A DNA stretch of 64,000 bases, taken from contig NZ_JAGSYG010000002.1 of NCBI RefSeq assembly GCF_025685655.1, forward strand, positions 620,001 to 684,000. Direction: 5' to 3'. Position numbers and translations under genes: made by a program. This document shows positions 52,233 through 61,528 of the stretch, one piece after another. The notes below the pieces were generated by a model. That model was given only the letters and a program-made list of their open reading frames with translations. It made no database searches and was not told where the DNA came from. The DNA is from Acidicapsa ligni. GTDB taxonomy: Bacteria; Acidobacteriota; Terriglobia; Terriglobales; Acidobacteriaceae. Positions within the stretch are counted from its first letter, which is position 1. The number at the start of each line of letters is the position of its first letter.

Positions 52233-54269
52233 TCAGGCTGCGGCTGCTGCGGTGGCAGCAATGCGGGTGATGGCGACGACCGTGATATCGTCTGACTGGC
52301 CAAATTGTTGCGCGGCCTTTGCGATTGCATCGGCTGGTTCGGTTGAGAGTTGCTGCGCGCGGTTGAATCCAAGCAACTCGCCATCTTCGTTTTGCGCTTC
52401 GATGACTCCATCGGAATAGAACGTGAGGCGGCTGCCCGGGGCTAATTGAAAGTGGGTTGTTTCATAACTTACGTTGCTCACAATGCCGAGCGGAAGAGCG
52501 CCTGGCAGCGGAAGCTCCACTCCATCGAGATAGGGCGAAAGATGACCGGCATTGGCGATCGTTACCTCTCCATCCGCAGTAATATGCGCGGCTAGTGCGG
52601 TTGAGAAGCCTCCATTGCTGCGCCCGATGAGGCGTTCATTCAACTTGGCCAGCATTTCGTCCGGCGCATGTGTATAGTCGGCGACGGTGTGAATGGCTCC
52701 CACTAAAACCGAAACAAGCATGGCGGCAGGCAGGCCTTTGCCAGCCACGTCTCCCAGGACCAGCATCAGGCCGTCATTGGCCGCTGGCAAAATCTGGAAG
52801 AAGTCGCCGCCGACCTGCTGCGCGGGATCATAAACGCTTTCGATAAAGAAGCCGGGGATCGCTTCGAAGTTCTCGGGAAGGATGACTTGCTGGACCTCAC
52901 GGGCCGCGGCGAGTTCGCCTTCGAGAAGAGCCTGGTGGCGGCTTACGCTGGAGGAGCGGCGCAGCATGATGATGGCCAGCGAGAGCGTACAGAAAATCCC
53001 CGACACATTATCGAGCGAGATGGAGAATGGTCCGGCTGGGTAGCGCTGTATGAGATTTAATCCCCGCAACGCGGCGGCGTTCCAGGCGGGGATCCTGAAG
53101 AGCAGGGCAAGCGTGTAGTTGGCATAGATATACAGGCTGAACTGTATTACCGGAATCAGCAGGATGCCTGCCTCCCGGTTGCCGCGCCGCCAATGGATTG
53201 CGAGAACAACCGGTACGACAATCGACAGGAGCGCAACAAAAAGCAGATTTTCCAGGAGCTGATAGCTCCCGGGGAGCGAGGGCAGGTATTCGCCCAGCGT
53301 GCTGTAGGCATTGAGAAGACCGGCGAAGATCAGAAAGCTTCGGAATTTCCAGCCGATACGAATCTCGACGAAGGCGAAGTACATCGAGACCCAAACGAGT
53401 GGGGACGCGATCCGAAAGCAGCCGGCAACGATCGGCCACGCAATGGGGATGTTGTAGAAAAGGGAGCTGACCTGGATGGGAAACTCGGCCAGCCGGATCA
53501 TGCCCAGTGCGGCTATCCATAAGTATTCGAACTGGCGACGCTGCGCGGCAAAGAGTACGAGGGCAACCAGGCCAAGTCCGACGTTCAGGGCCAGATCGAG
53601 CCATATGAAAAAATTCTCGCCGATCACCGCCAGCCAACCTTCGCGATAGAGTGTGGTCGTCTGCCCGAGGGTCAGATTTGCTGCAAAGAGCCCCGGGTTT
53701 GTACCCGCCCATTCATTCTTTGCGATGTGTACACGCACGGCTACCAGGAGGGAGCCGCTCGCCAGTTGAGCGTCCGGGATGGAGCTCAGGACTCGCGCGT
53801 CCATAGTGTAGGCGTGAAAGGGCGCAACCTGTCCGGAAACCATCAGCCGTTCGCCGTTTACATAAACTTCAAAGGCATTGGACAAAGTGCGTTCTTCGAG
53901 GCCGAGACCAGTTTGCGTCGGACTGACCTTGATCCGCTGACGGTACCAGACTACTTCCGGACTGGAGTCGGGGAAGATGGTACGGAGGGAACGGTTTGGA
54001 TTAAATGGAATCCACTGCGAGTCGTCGAATGCGGGCTGGGCAAAGGCTGGATTATCTCCCGCTTGCACAAGCCATGTTCCGGATAGATTCGTGGGCTGAC
54101 TCAGGTGTGTTGCGTCGAACTCCGCAACGCTGCTCGCCGCATACGCGCTGGGCGCTGCCGCCGACAGGGTGAGAATCGTGACAAGGGCTGCGACGAGGGC
54201 AGTCGCGAAGGCTGGCAGAAGTTTTTCCACCCCGTTGGGGCCGACGGTGCCGCGATACGATCTCTTCAC
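52233..54269 (-). CDS. Membrane receptor with SpoIIE/PP2C-type phosphatase output
   Basis: 678 residues from GTG at 54269. Order: membrane signal/anchor (about 17-44), a galactose-binding-like jelly roll (about 55-200: GTWLVQAGDNPAFAQPAFDDSQW, VVWYRQRIKV), about seven membrane helices (about 210-430), a short helical linker with a RsbU-like start (LEGELAAAREVQQVILPENF) and the phosphatase domain: GGDFFQILP, VLGDVAGKGLPAAMLVS, LTFYSDGVIEAQNEDGE and QSDDITVVAI carry the metal-binding aspartates. This is 7TMR-DISM-like architecture. It likely senses a carbohydrate or envelope ligand and dephosphorylates an anti-sigma antagonist. Confidence 0.9.
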   Translation of the reverse strand: MKRSYRGTVGPNGVEKLLPAFATALVAALVTILTLSAAAPSAYAASSVAEFDATHLSQPTNLSGTWLVQAGDNPAFAQPAFDDSQWIPFNPNRSLRTIFPDSSPEVVWYRQRIKVSPTQTGLGLEERTLSNAFEVYVNGERLMVSGQVAPFHAYTMDARVLSSIPDAQLASGSLLVAVRVHIAKNEWAGTNPGLFAANLTLGQTTTLYREGWLAVIGENFFIWLDLALNVGLGLVALVLFAAQRRQFEYLWIAALGMIRLAEFPIQVSSLFYNIPIAWPIVAGCFRIASPLVWVSMYFAFVEIRIGWKFRSFLIFAGLLNAYSTLGEYLPSLPGSYQLLENLLFVALLSIVVPVVLAIHWRRGNREAGILLIPVIQFSLYIYANYTLALLFRIPAWNAAALRGLNLIQRYPAGPFSISLDNVSGIFCTLSLAIIMLRRSSSVSRHQALLEGELAAAREVQQVILPENFEAIPGFFIESVYDPAQQVGGDFFQILPAANDGLMLVLGDVAGKGLPAAMLVSVLVGAIHTVADYTHAPDEMLAKLNERLIGRSNGGFSTALAAHITADGEVTIANAGHLSPYLDGVELPLPGALPLGIVSNVSYETTHFQLAPGSRLTFYSDGVIEAQNEDGELLGFNRAQQLSTEPADAIAKAAQQFGQSDDITVVAITRIAATAAAAA

Positions 54270-54349
54270 TCTAATTCCATTGGATTCCGTTCCAAATTAA
54301 CATCCCCTACCCCTCAAGTACACTGGAGAGTGGAGCTGAATAACCTTTT

Positions 54350-55228
54350 ATGACTACGTTTTGGGCCAAGACAAAGATCACGCTGGAGATGATCAAGTGG
54401 GAGCACTCGATCTTCGCGCTGCCGTTTGCATTGACCGGTGCATTGCTGGCCGCTCACGGACTTCCCCGTCTGGCCATTCTCGGCTGGATTCTGGTGGCTA
54501 TGATTACGGCCCGCTCGGCAGCCATGGCCTTCAACCGCTGGGCCGATGCTTCGCTGGACGCCGCCAATCCGCGTACCAGCATCCGCGCTATTCCTGCCGG
54601 GCAGCTTTCGCGCGGGTTTGTCCTCGCCTTCACGCTGCTCATGATCGCCGGTTTTGTCTTCGCTACCAGCCAGATCAATCGGCTTACGCTTGAGCTATCG
54701 CCGGTCGCGCTCGCCGTCCTGCTGGGATACAGCTATATGAAGCGCCTCACTCGCTGGACGCATTTTGTGCTGGGTCTTGCGCTGGGCATCGCTCCTGCGG
54801 CTGCGTGGATCGCCGTCCAGGGGGCGCTCGATCCGCGCATTCTTGTTCTAACCGCAGTGGTAACTTGCTGGGTCGCCGGTTTCGACACTCTCTACGCCTG
54901 CCAGGATATGGAGCACGACCGCCAGGCGGGCCTGTTCAGCCTGCCTCAATCTTTTGGCATTGAAACTGCTTTCTGGATCGCGCGGCTGCTGCATGTCGCG
55001 GTGGTTGTCCTGCTGGTATGGTTTGCAGTTCTCTTCCACTTCGGCGTCGCGGGGCAGATTGGCATCGCCGCTGTGGCTGGGTTGCTGCTCTATGAACATC
55101 TCCTCGTCTCTCCGCGTGACCTGCGCAAGCTGAACGCTGCCTTCTTCACCATGAACGGAGTGATCGCCACCGTTTTTCTCGTCTTTGTCGCGGCTGACAT
55201 TTGGTTGACCCCGCTGCTTAGACGATAG
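54350..55228 (+). CDS. UbiA-family prenyltransferase, probably MqnP (menaquinone)
   Basis: 292 residues, about eight helices. The first prenyl-diphosphate site reads NRWADASLDAANPRTSIRAIPAG and the second DTLYACQDMEHDRQAGLFSLP. The aromatic-acceptor UbiA group (UbiA, MqnP) has exactly this pattern and the IKWEHSIFALPFALTGALLA start. In menaquinone-only bacteria using the futalosine route this protein is MqnP; in ubiquinone makers it is UbiA. Menaquinone is expected here, so MqnP is preferred. A pheA gene follows. Confidence 0.85.
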   Translation: MTTFWAKTKITLEMIKWEHSIFALPFALTGALLAAHGLPRLAILGWILVAMITARSAAMAFNRWADASLDAANPRTSIRAIPAGQLSRGFVLAFTLLMIAGFVFATSQINRLTLELSPVALAVLLGYSYMKRLTRWTHFVLGLALGIAPAAAWIAVQGALDPRILVLTAVVTCWVAGFDTLYACQDMEHDRQAGLFSLPQSFGIETAFWIARLLHVAVVVLLVWFAVLFHFGVAGQIGIAAVAGLLLYEHLLVSPRDLRKLNAAFFTMNGVIATVFLVFVAADIWLTPLLRR

Positions 55229-55326
55229 GCCGGGCGCTTTCGGCGCGTTATGGTATTTTTCGGATACACGCTGTTTTCATCTTGCAGTCATCCCGAACAC
55301 ACATTGGGCAGGAGTGTCTTACTACC

Positions 55327-56160
55327 TTGATCAAGATCGCTATCCAGGGAGAGCCCGGCTCTTTTAGCCACGAGGCAGCCATGAAACTGGCCGCCACCAT
55401 GAAAGAGGATGCGCTCATCGCTCCTTACTCGCTCTCGGCCGAGGTTTTTGCAGCGCTCGTTCGAGGCGATACGGATGCCGCCGTCATCCCGATTGAGAAC
55501 TCGCTGGCTGGCTCCGTCTCGGAGCACTTTGACCTGATGCTGACCCACGATGTCACCATCGTTCGCGAGACGCGGCTGCGAATTCGGCACAACCTCATCG
55601 CTATCTCCGGTGCGGAGATCGATGAGATTGACCGCGTTTTTTCGCATCCGGTTGCCCTCGCCCAGTGCCGCCGTTTTCTCGCGGAGCATCCCAAAATGGA
55701 ATCGTTCGCCTTTTATGACACGGCGGGCAGCGTAAAACAACTGGTAGAACTGCGCGACAGCCACGCCGCCGCCATCGCCAGCCAGGCGGCAGCGCGGTAT
55801 TACGGCGCGCAGATTCTGGCCTCCGACATTGAAGACAATCCTGAGAACTTCACCCGCTTCTTCTACCTGCGGCGCTCGGGTGAGGTCCAGCCCGACCCGG
55901 AGTCGAATAAACTCAGCCTCGCCTTCACCCTGGAAAACCGTGTCGGCACCCTGGTCGCTGCACTTTCTGAGTTGGCCAAAGAAGGAACGAATCTCACCAA
56001 AATCGAATCGCGCCCGGTTCACGGACGTCCCTGGGAGTATGTCTTCTTCGTGGATTGCCAGCTCAACTCGTCGACCGACGGGCTCCGCGTTCTGGAAGCG
56101 TTGCGTTCCCACTGCGCCATGGTCAAGGTGTTAGGGCGCTACCGGGAAGCGAACAGCTAG
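55327..56160 (+). CDS. pheA: Prephenate dehydratase
   Basis: 277 residues from the TTG at 55327, chosen because IKIAIQGEPGSFSHEAA is the usual N-terminus and AGGAGT lies upstream. Catalytic domain (about 1-180) with GDTDAAVIPIENSLAGSV, LIAISGAEIDEI, VFSHPVALAQCRRFL and NFTRFFYL, then an ACT domain (about 195-270: LAFTLENRVGTLVAALSELAKEGTNLTKIESRP) that senses phenylalanine. It decarboxylates and dehydrates prephenate to phenylpyruvate. A monofunctional enzyme without chorismate mutase. It follows the prenyltransferase by about 100 bases. Confidence 0.94.
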   Translation: MIKIAIQGEPGSFSHEAAMKLAATMKEDALIAPYSLSAEVFAALVRGDTDAAVIPIENSLAGSVSEHFDLMLTHDVTIVRETRLRIRHNLIAISGAEIDEIDRVFSHPVALAQCRRFLAEHPKMESFAFYDTAGSVKQLVELRDSHAAAIASQAAARYYGAQILASDIEDNPENFTRFFYLRRSGEVQPDPESNKLSLAFTLENRVGTLVAALSELAKEGTNLTKIESRPVHGRPWEYVFFVDCQLNSSTDGLRVLEALRSHCAMVKVLGRYREANS

Positions 56161-56631
56161 CAGGCCAACCGCTGATTTCGTGGCAGAAGTTCACCGGTTT
56201 CCGGCGGAGTTCTGCCATCGATCTTTCACCCGATCCTGCCATTTACAGATCTGCCCTTAGATGTTCCCTGACACACACCAATTAGAAGATTTTAAATATC
56301 TCCTTTTTTATCAATACAAATACATCGACTGCTCACTTCTTTGTTTAAGGGTTTATTGGCCTCGGCCGATAAACGTATGAGACATTCTGGACAATATATA
56401 TCGCTATATATAGGTAGCGCGTGGTGGGGGGAGTGGTATGTTTATTTCCAACCTTCGACGCTTCGCTATTACGTGTTGTTTTGGGGAACGGGGGCGTCGC
56501 TGTCGTCGTACAACCAGCTATGCGCTTCCGGTGAAGTCGGCATCAGCAAGCAGAATTGGGCGGATTAAGAAACCGTGAAACTTTCGAACCTGTGGTGTGT
56601 CTAATAAGGAAAGTTGATACGAGGATACTCA
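56161..56631. other. Long non-coding region upstream of lon
   Basis: 471 bases. 56280-56420 is markedly AT-rich and contains two hairpins: TTTATTGGCC/GGCCGATAAA with a two-base loop (about 56350-56371) and TATATA/TATATA around TCGC near 56398. A 75-codon open frame (56341-56568) is aromatic-rich with no ribosome binding site or recognisable similarity and is not called. GAGGATACTCA precedes the lon ATG. It probably holds the lon promoter and a structured leader. Confidence 0.5.
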
Positions 56632-59100
56632 ATGTTTAGCCAATCGACCAATTCGCAACCCGGTTTTCAGTCCAGCTCTAATACCAATTCCGATCCCCAG
56701 ACGGCAGTTCCGGTGACAGCGAAGGCGTACCCGGTATTGCCTGTACGCGATACGGTCCTTTTTCCCCATGCAGTTTTGCCGCTAACGGTTGGCCGCGAAA
56801 GCTCGATTCAGTTGATTGAGTCTCTCGGCGACCAGCGCACAATTGTGGTCGTTGCACAACGCGATCCGCGTCAGGATGCGCCGCAGCCCGATCAATTACA
56901 CGAGTACGGCACCCTGGCTACCGTTCATAAGGTAGTCAAAATGCCAAATCAGAGCCGGTTTGTCTTCACCGAAGGCACAGCCAGGGTGAAGCTCACGCGG
57001 TTCAGCCAGACTGAGCCTTTCCTGATGGCGGAGGTTGAGACGGTCGAAGATCGCGAAGCTACAGAGGCCAACGAAACGGCATCCGTGGAGGCTTTGCAGC
57101 GAAACGTCATCTCGCAGTTTCAGCAGATCGTAAACGCTTCGCCTACCCTGTCGGATGAGTTGCAGACGATTGCCGCGAACATCCACGAGCCGGGACGTGC
57201 GGCGGATTTCATCGCTTCGTCACTTCCGTTCCTGACTACTGCCGACAAGCAGGCTTTGCTTGAGTCGTCGGACGTAGCTGTGCGCCTCGAAAAAGTGACC
57301 CAGTTCCTGGCCAAAGAGATCGAAGTTCAGCAGTTGCGGAACAAGATCCAGACCGAGGTACAGGACCAGGTACAGCAGTCCCAGCGCGATTACTACCTTC
57401 GCGAGCAGTTAAAGGCGATTCAAAAGGAACTGGGCGAAGTGGATGAAGGGCAAAGAGATAACGACGAGCTGAAAGAAAAGATTGAAGCCGCCGGAATGCC
57501 CGACGACGTCAAGAAAGAAGCTCTCAAAGAGTTGAGCCGGCTTGCTCGTATGTCTCCGATGGCTGCCGATTCAGGCCTGGTGAGGAACTATATTGAGTGG
57601 CTCGCTGCGCTTCCGTGGACCCGCAGTTCGGGTACGGATGTCGACATCAGTAAGGCTCACGAGATCCTCAATGACGACCACTACGGCCTGAAAAAGGTCA
57701 AAGATCGCATTCTGGATTACCTGAGCGTGCTCGAACTCAAGCCGGACATGAAGGGGCCGATTCTCTGCTTTGTCGGACCTCCGGGCGTCGGTAAGACTTC
57801 GCTGGGGCGGTCGATTGCCCGGGCGTTGGGCCGGAAGTTCCAGCGTGTTTCGCTGGGCGGTATGCATGACGAGGCGGAAATCCGCGGCCATCGCCGGACA
57901 TATATCGGCGCGCTGCCGGGGCAGATCATGCAGTCAATTCGTCGCGCGGACACCAACGATCCGGTGATCATGCTCGACGAGCTCGACAAACTTGGGCGCG
58001 ATTTCCGCGGCGATCCGGCTGCGGCGTTGCTTGAAACGCTGGATCCTGAGCAGAACTCGACCTTCCGGGATAACTACCTGGATGTGCCGTTCGATCTGTC
58101 CAAGGTGCTCTTTATCTGCACCGCGAACATGCTTGATCCCATCCCCGAGCCGCTGCTCGATCGTATGGAGATCATCCATTTGCAGGGTTATACCGAGGAG
58201 GAAAAGGTACATATTGCATTCAAGTACCTGATTCCAAGGCAGATTGCTGCGAATGGCATCGACCCGGCGTTGATCGAATTTCCCGAGGAGGCGGTTCGTC
58301 ACATCGTTCGCCACTATACCCGTGAGGCTGGCGTACGCAAGCTGGAGCAGGTATTGGGTACGGTCTGCCGCAAGCAGGCCCGCCGAATCGTGGAAGGGAA
58401 CAAGGAGAAACTTGTCATCGACAAGGAGACCCTGCAGGAGTTCCTCGGCGGCGTGAAGGTTCGCGTCGATATGGAAGTCTTTGACCGTACAAGAAGGGCT
58501 GGCGTAGCTGTCGGACTAGCTTGGACCCCGGCGGGTGGCGATGTTCTTTTCATCGAAGCCAACCGGATGAAGGGTAAGGGTGGCTTCACCGTCACCGGGC
58601 AGATTGGCGATGTCATGCAGGAGTCCATGCAGGCCGCTCTGACGTGGGTTCGCTCCAACGCCAACAGTCTTGGCCTGGAAGAGGACTTCAATTCAGAGGT
58701 CGATCTGCACATCCACGTACCGGCAGGAGCTATCCCCAAGGACGGTCCTTCAGCAGGTGTGACGATGGTTACGACGCTCGTTTCGCTGATGACCAACACG
58801 CCGATCCGGCCGTTTACGGCTATGACCGGCGAGGTTACGCTGAGTGGAAATGTACTCCCGGTCGGCGGCATCAAGGAGAAGTTCCTGGCTGCTCGCCGGG
58901 CTGGAGTCCAGCATGTGATCCTGCCTGCGGACAACCGTCAGGACGTCGAAGAGGATCTGACCCCAGCTCAGACAGAGGGTGTCACCATCCATTACGCAAG
59001 CCGCGTCGAGGAGGTACTGGCAGCAGCATTGCCACTCCTCCACGCTCGACCACAGGATAATGAAGCCTCAGTTAATCTTGGCCTTGGACCGGTAGCCTAA
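56632..59100 (+). CDS. lon: ATP-dependent Lon protease
   Basis: 822 residues from the ATG at 56632 (GAGGA upstream). LAN substrate domain (about 35-230), coiled helical region, AAA+ module with Walker A GPPGVGKTS (382-390), sensor region VIMLDELDKLG, and the proteolytic domain with DGPSAGVTM (catalytic Ser707) and GGIKEKFLAA (catalytic Lys at 748-750). It degrades misfolded and short-lived regulatory proteins. The 30 residues before the LAN domain are Ser/Asn/Gln-rich. Stand-alone gene with its own long leader and strong terminator. Confidence 0.96.
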   Translation: MFSQSTNSQPGFQSSSNTNSDPQTAVPVTAKAYPVLPVRDTVLFPHAVLPLTVGRESSIQLIESLGDQRTIVVVAQRDPRQDAPQPDQLHEYGTLATVHKVVKMPNQSRFVFTEGTARVKLTRFSQTEPFLMAEVETVEDREATEANETASVEALQRNVISQFQQIVNASPTLSDELQTIAANIHEPGRAADFIASSLPFLTTADKQALLESSDVAVRLEKVTQFLAKEIEVQQLRNKIQTEVQDQVQQSQRDYYLREQLKAIQKELGEVDEGQRDNDELKEKIEAAGMPDDVKKEALKELSRLARMSPMAADSGLVRNYIEWLAALPWTRSSGTDVDISKAHEILNDDHYGLKKVKDRILDYLSVLELKPDMKGPILCFVGPPGVGKTSLGRSIARALGRKFQRVSLGGMHDEAEIRGHRRTYIGALPGQIMQSIRRADTNDPVIMLDELDKLGRDFRGDPAAALLETLDPEQNSTFRDNYLDVPFDLSKVLFICTANMLDPIPEPLLDRMEIIHLQGYTEEEKVHIAFKYLIPRQIAANGIDPALIEFPEEAVRHIVRHYTREAGVRKLEQVLGTVCRKQARRIVEGNKEKLVIDKETLQEFLGGVKVRVDMEVFDRTRRAGVAVGLAWTPAGGDVLFIEANRMKGKGGFTVTGQIGDVMQESMQAALTWVRSNANSLGLEEDFNSEVDLHIHVPAGAIPKDGPSAGVTMVTTLVSLMTNTPIRPFTAMTGEVTLSGNVLPVGGIKEKFLAARRAGVQHVILPADNRQDVEEDLTPAQTEGVTIHYASRVEEVLAAALPLLHARPQDNEASVNLGLGPVA

Positions 59101-59121
59101 TTCGATACTTTAACAATTGAA

Positions 59122-59166
59122 AATGCCCCTTGCGCCGATGTCAGAGCGCAAGGGGCATTCTTTTTG
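59122..59166 (+). terminator. Intrinsic terminator after lon
   Basis: AATGCCCCTTGCGC pairs perfectly with GCGCAAGGGGCATT (14 bp) and is followed by CTTTTT, 21 bases after the lon stop. Confidence 0.9.
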
Positions 59167-59433
59167 GGATGGAGCTTGACCTTGAGCACGGCTTGAGCCT
59201 CGCTTGAGTGCAGTTAAGCCGGTAAATAGTTTTCCACAGGCAGCGAGCCTTATCTTGAATCGACATTAACCTAATTAAATAATTGATAGTAATAAACTTA
59301 ACAATTTTAAGAAGAGTTAATGCTGTTTCCTACTTCTGCATTTCAGGAAAGCAGGGATAGTATTTGGACCATTAATGTTTCTGATTGTTAATTTGCGCGT
59401 AAGCTGTTGATTATTAATTATTTAAAATTTCAG
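59167..59433. other. AT-rich convergent spacer
   Basis: 267 bases between lon and the allantoin operon end; 59230-59435 is one of the most AT-rich stretches in the window, with repeated TTAAT/ATTAA words. TTTTCCACA near 59230 resembles a DnaA box (TTATCCACA) by one mismatch, but it is isolated. No gene was recognised. Confidence 0.5.
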
Positions 59434-60735
59434 TCAAGATGCCAAAACAGCAAGTGTTCGTGCGAGCACATCTACACCGGCAGCGATCCATTCCGGGGAG
59501 GCGTATTCATCTGGACGATGGCTCACTCCGCCTCGGCAAGGGATGAAGATCATGGCGACGGGTGCGAACCGGGCTACGAAGAGTGAGTCATGATAGGCCC
59601 TGCTTACCATCCTTTTGCTGGTATAGCCTGACTGTTCCGTTGCGGATTGCACTGCCTGCAGGATGCCGGTATCGCAGGTTGCGGGCGGGTCGGCGTTGAT
59701 GAGTTTAAAGCCGATTCGAACTCCGCGCCGCGAAGCTATTTCCTCAGCCGCAACTCTCAGGCTGGCCAACACGCCGTCCCTTCGACTGGCATCGGTGTCG
59801 CGGATATCTGTTTCGAGCAGCACCCGGGATGGAACTGAATTGACCGCTCCGGGGAAGACTTCGCAGACGCCGACCGTCGCCACCGTGTCGATGACTCCTG
59901 TCGTTTTGGCTGCTGCTTCGAGCGCGAGAATCAGTTCGGCGGCGGCCGCCAGGGCATCGTGTCGGTCGGGCATGAGCATGGCCCCGGCGTGTCCGCCTTC
60001 ACCTTCAACCGCGATCCGCATGGAGGCAGGCGCGGCGATATGGGTCACGATGCCGAGATCCAGACCCTCGCGTTCGAGCAGCGGACCCTGCTCGATATGC
60101 AGCTCCACAAATCCATGAAAGTGGCCGGAGGCGAGCGCCACGGTCTTCAAGTTTCCGGTGAACCCCGCAGCCGTTCTCAGTTCCTCAAGCCCACGGCCAT
60201 CCCTGTCGCGGAGCGCGAGAGCTTGTTCCGGCGAAAGCACCCCGCCCATCATCCGGCTTCCCAGGCATCCGATGCCGAAACGGGTCGGCTCCTCGGCGGT
60301 AAAGATCACAAGTTCGATCGACCGCCGAGGCTGGAATCCGACTCGTTGCAGAGCGCGAATCGCCTCCAGCCCGCCGAGTACGCCGACCGTTCCGTCGTAG
60401 GCTCCGGCGTTCGGAATGGCATCAATGTGCGAACCGGTCGCGACCGCGGGCAGGCCTGGCTCCGATCCGGCCCAACGGCAAAAGGTGTTGCCGACGGCGT
60501 CTTCGCGGATGGAGAGTCCGGCCGCCTGGCAGAGATCTTTCACGTATGCCCGGGCGCGCAGGTCAGCGTTGCTGAAAACTACGCGCGTGACCACAGGTGC
60601 AATAATTTCGGACGATGCTGTGACTTTGTGGGGCGCTGTGATTTTGGACGGCGCAGCGGCCTCGGAAATGGAAGCGAGCGTTTCCAGCTCTGCCATCAAC
60701 CCGCGAATTTCAACAGACGGCGTCGGTTCGAGCAT
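59434..60735 (-). CDS. M20 amidohydrolase, probable ureidoglycolate amidohydrolase
   Basis: 433 residues. M20 allantoate amidohydrolase/N-carbamoyl amino acid hydrolase family: GSHIDAIPNAGAYDGTVGV (His and Asp metal ligands), FTAEEPTRFGIGCLGSR (Glu pair), ELHIEQGPLLE and C-terminal GGVSHRPDEYAS. It is a diverged paralogue of the allC product two genes upstream in the operon. As no ureidoglycolate lyase (allA) or dehydrogenase is present, hydrolysis of ureidoglycolate to glyoxylate, CO2 and ammonia is the missing step it would fill. That role is inferred. Three imperfect 18-base units (60596-60649) lengthen its N-terminus. Confidence 0.78.
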   Translation of the reverse strand: MLEPTPSVEIRGLMAELETLASISEAAAPSKITAPHKVTASSEIIAPVVTRVVFSNADLRARAYVKDLCQAAGLSIREDAVGNTFCRWAGSEPGLPAVATGSHIDAIPNAGAYDGTVGVLGGLEAIRALQRVGFQPRRSIELVIFTAEEPTRFGIGCLGSRMMGGVLSPEQALALRDRDGRGLEELRTAAGFTGNLKTVALASGHFHGFVELHIEQGPLLEREGLDLGIVTHIAAPASMRIAVEGEGGHAGAMLMPDRHDALAAAAELILALEAAAKTTGVIDTVATVGVCEVFPGAVNSVPSRVLLETDIRDTDASRRDGVLASLRVAAEEIASRRGVRIGFKLINADPPATCDTGILQAVQSATEQSGYTSKRMVSRAYHDSLFVARFAPVAMIFIPCRGGVSHRPDEYASPEWIAAGVDVLARTLAVLAS

Positions 60736-60740
60736 CGTTC

Positions 60741-61499
60741 TTAGGCTCCCAGAGGGTGACGGTTCCAGTCTTTATAGATGAGATATTTGGCGGGAGTTTT
60801 CCCTATCGCCCCAAACCATTGCGGGCAGTAGGGAGCCATCCAGATAAAATCGCCCGCCGAGACGGGATACCAGCTATCGCCGAGACGATAGATTCCGCCG
60901 CCCTCCAGCATCAGCAGGCCGTGCTCCATGAGATGTACCTCGACCAGGGCCAGCGATGCCCCTGGAGCGTAGGTCATGGTGTTCACGGCAAAATCGAAGT
61001 TGATTCCGTCCGGTACCAGGCGCTTGACCTGTAGAGCTTCATCGCCGCCGAGCGCTTCGGACTGGATGGTCGCTTCGTCGCCAACGACTACCTTAGGCTG
61101 GGCAGAGTCGGCAACAGAGTCGGCAACTGGCTCGTAGAATTTTTCGATGACTACGGCCTTTGAGACGTTGCGGGCTCTGACCCGGTGCGGAGTATTTGCG
61201 GGCAGGTAGGCAAATTGGCCGGGGGCCAGTGCATAGCTGGGGCCGTCTGAGATTTCCAGTTCTACGTGGCCTTCGAGCAGATATAGAAACCGCTCAACGC
61301 CTGCGGGAGCAGAAGCCAGGGTGCCATCTTCGGTGAACTCCGCCGTCATCTGCGTGAATCCTGCACCCAACTGAGGCCCAATATGAATGACAAACTCCAC
61401 CCCCGAAGACCCGGGCAGAGGTGTACGAATGAACGTATCCGGCGTTTGCAGAAGATGATCGGCCTTCAGGCTGCTTCGAGTTGCTCCCAGATGTTGCAC
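60741..61499 (-). CDS. allE: (S)-ureidoglycine aminohydrolase, bicupin
   Basis: 252 residues from GTG at 61499 with AAAGGGA upstream. Two cupin domains: about 65-125 (VERFLYLLEGHVELEIS, FAYLPANTPHRVRA) and about 175-245 (LALVEVHLMEHGLLMLEGGGIYRLGDSWYPVSAGDFIWMAPYCPQWFGA, the Mn-binding half). This is the AllE/UGlyAH family that releases ammonia from (S)-ureidoglycine to give (S)-ureidoglycolate. It lies between the two M20 hydrolase genes, exactly in pathway order. A perfect 12-base tandem duplication (61103-61126) encodes VADSVADS in the inter-domain linker. Confidence 0.93.
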   Translation of the reverse strand: MQHLGATRSSLKADHLLQTPDTFIRTPLPGSSGVEFVIHIGPQLGAGFTQMTAEFTEDGTLASAPAGVERFLYLLEGHVELEISDGPSYALAPGQFAYLPANTPHRVRARNVSKAVVIEKFYEPVADSVADSAQPKVVVGDEATIQSEALGGDEALQVKRLVPDGINFDFAVNTMTYAPGASLALVEVHLMEHGLLMLEGGGIYRLGDSWYPVSAGDFIWMAPYCPQWFGAIGKTPAKYLIYKDWNRHPLGA

Positions 61500-61528
61500 G
61501 ATTGTCCCTTTCTGGTGATGCAGTCAGA

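Noticed and set aside
56341..56568. 75-codon aromatic-rich open frame upstream of lon
   Set aside because: TTG start without ribosome binding site, covers two hairpins, atypical composition and no recognisable domain.
59226..59236. Isolated DnaA-box-like TTTTCCACA in an AT-rich spacer as a replication origin
   Set aside because: One imperfect box only, no cluster, no dnaA/dnaN/parAB nearby, and it is 45 kb from the skew change.
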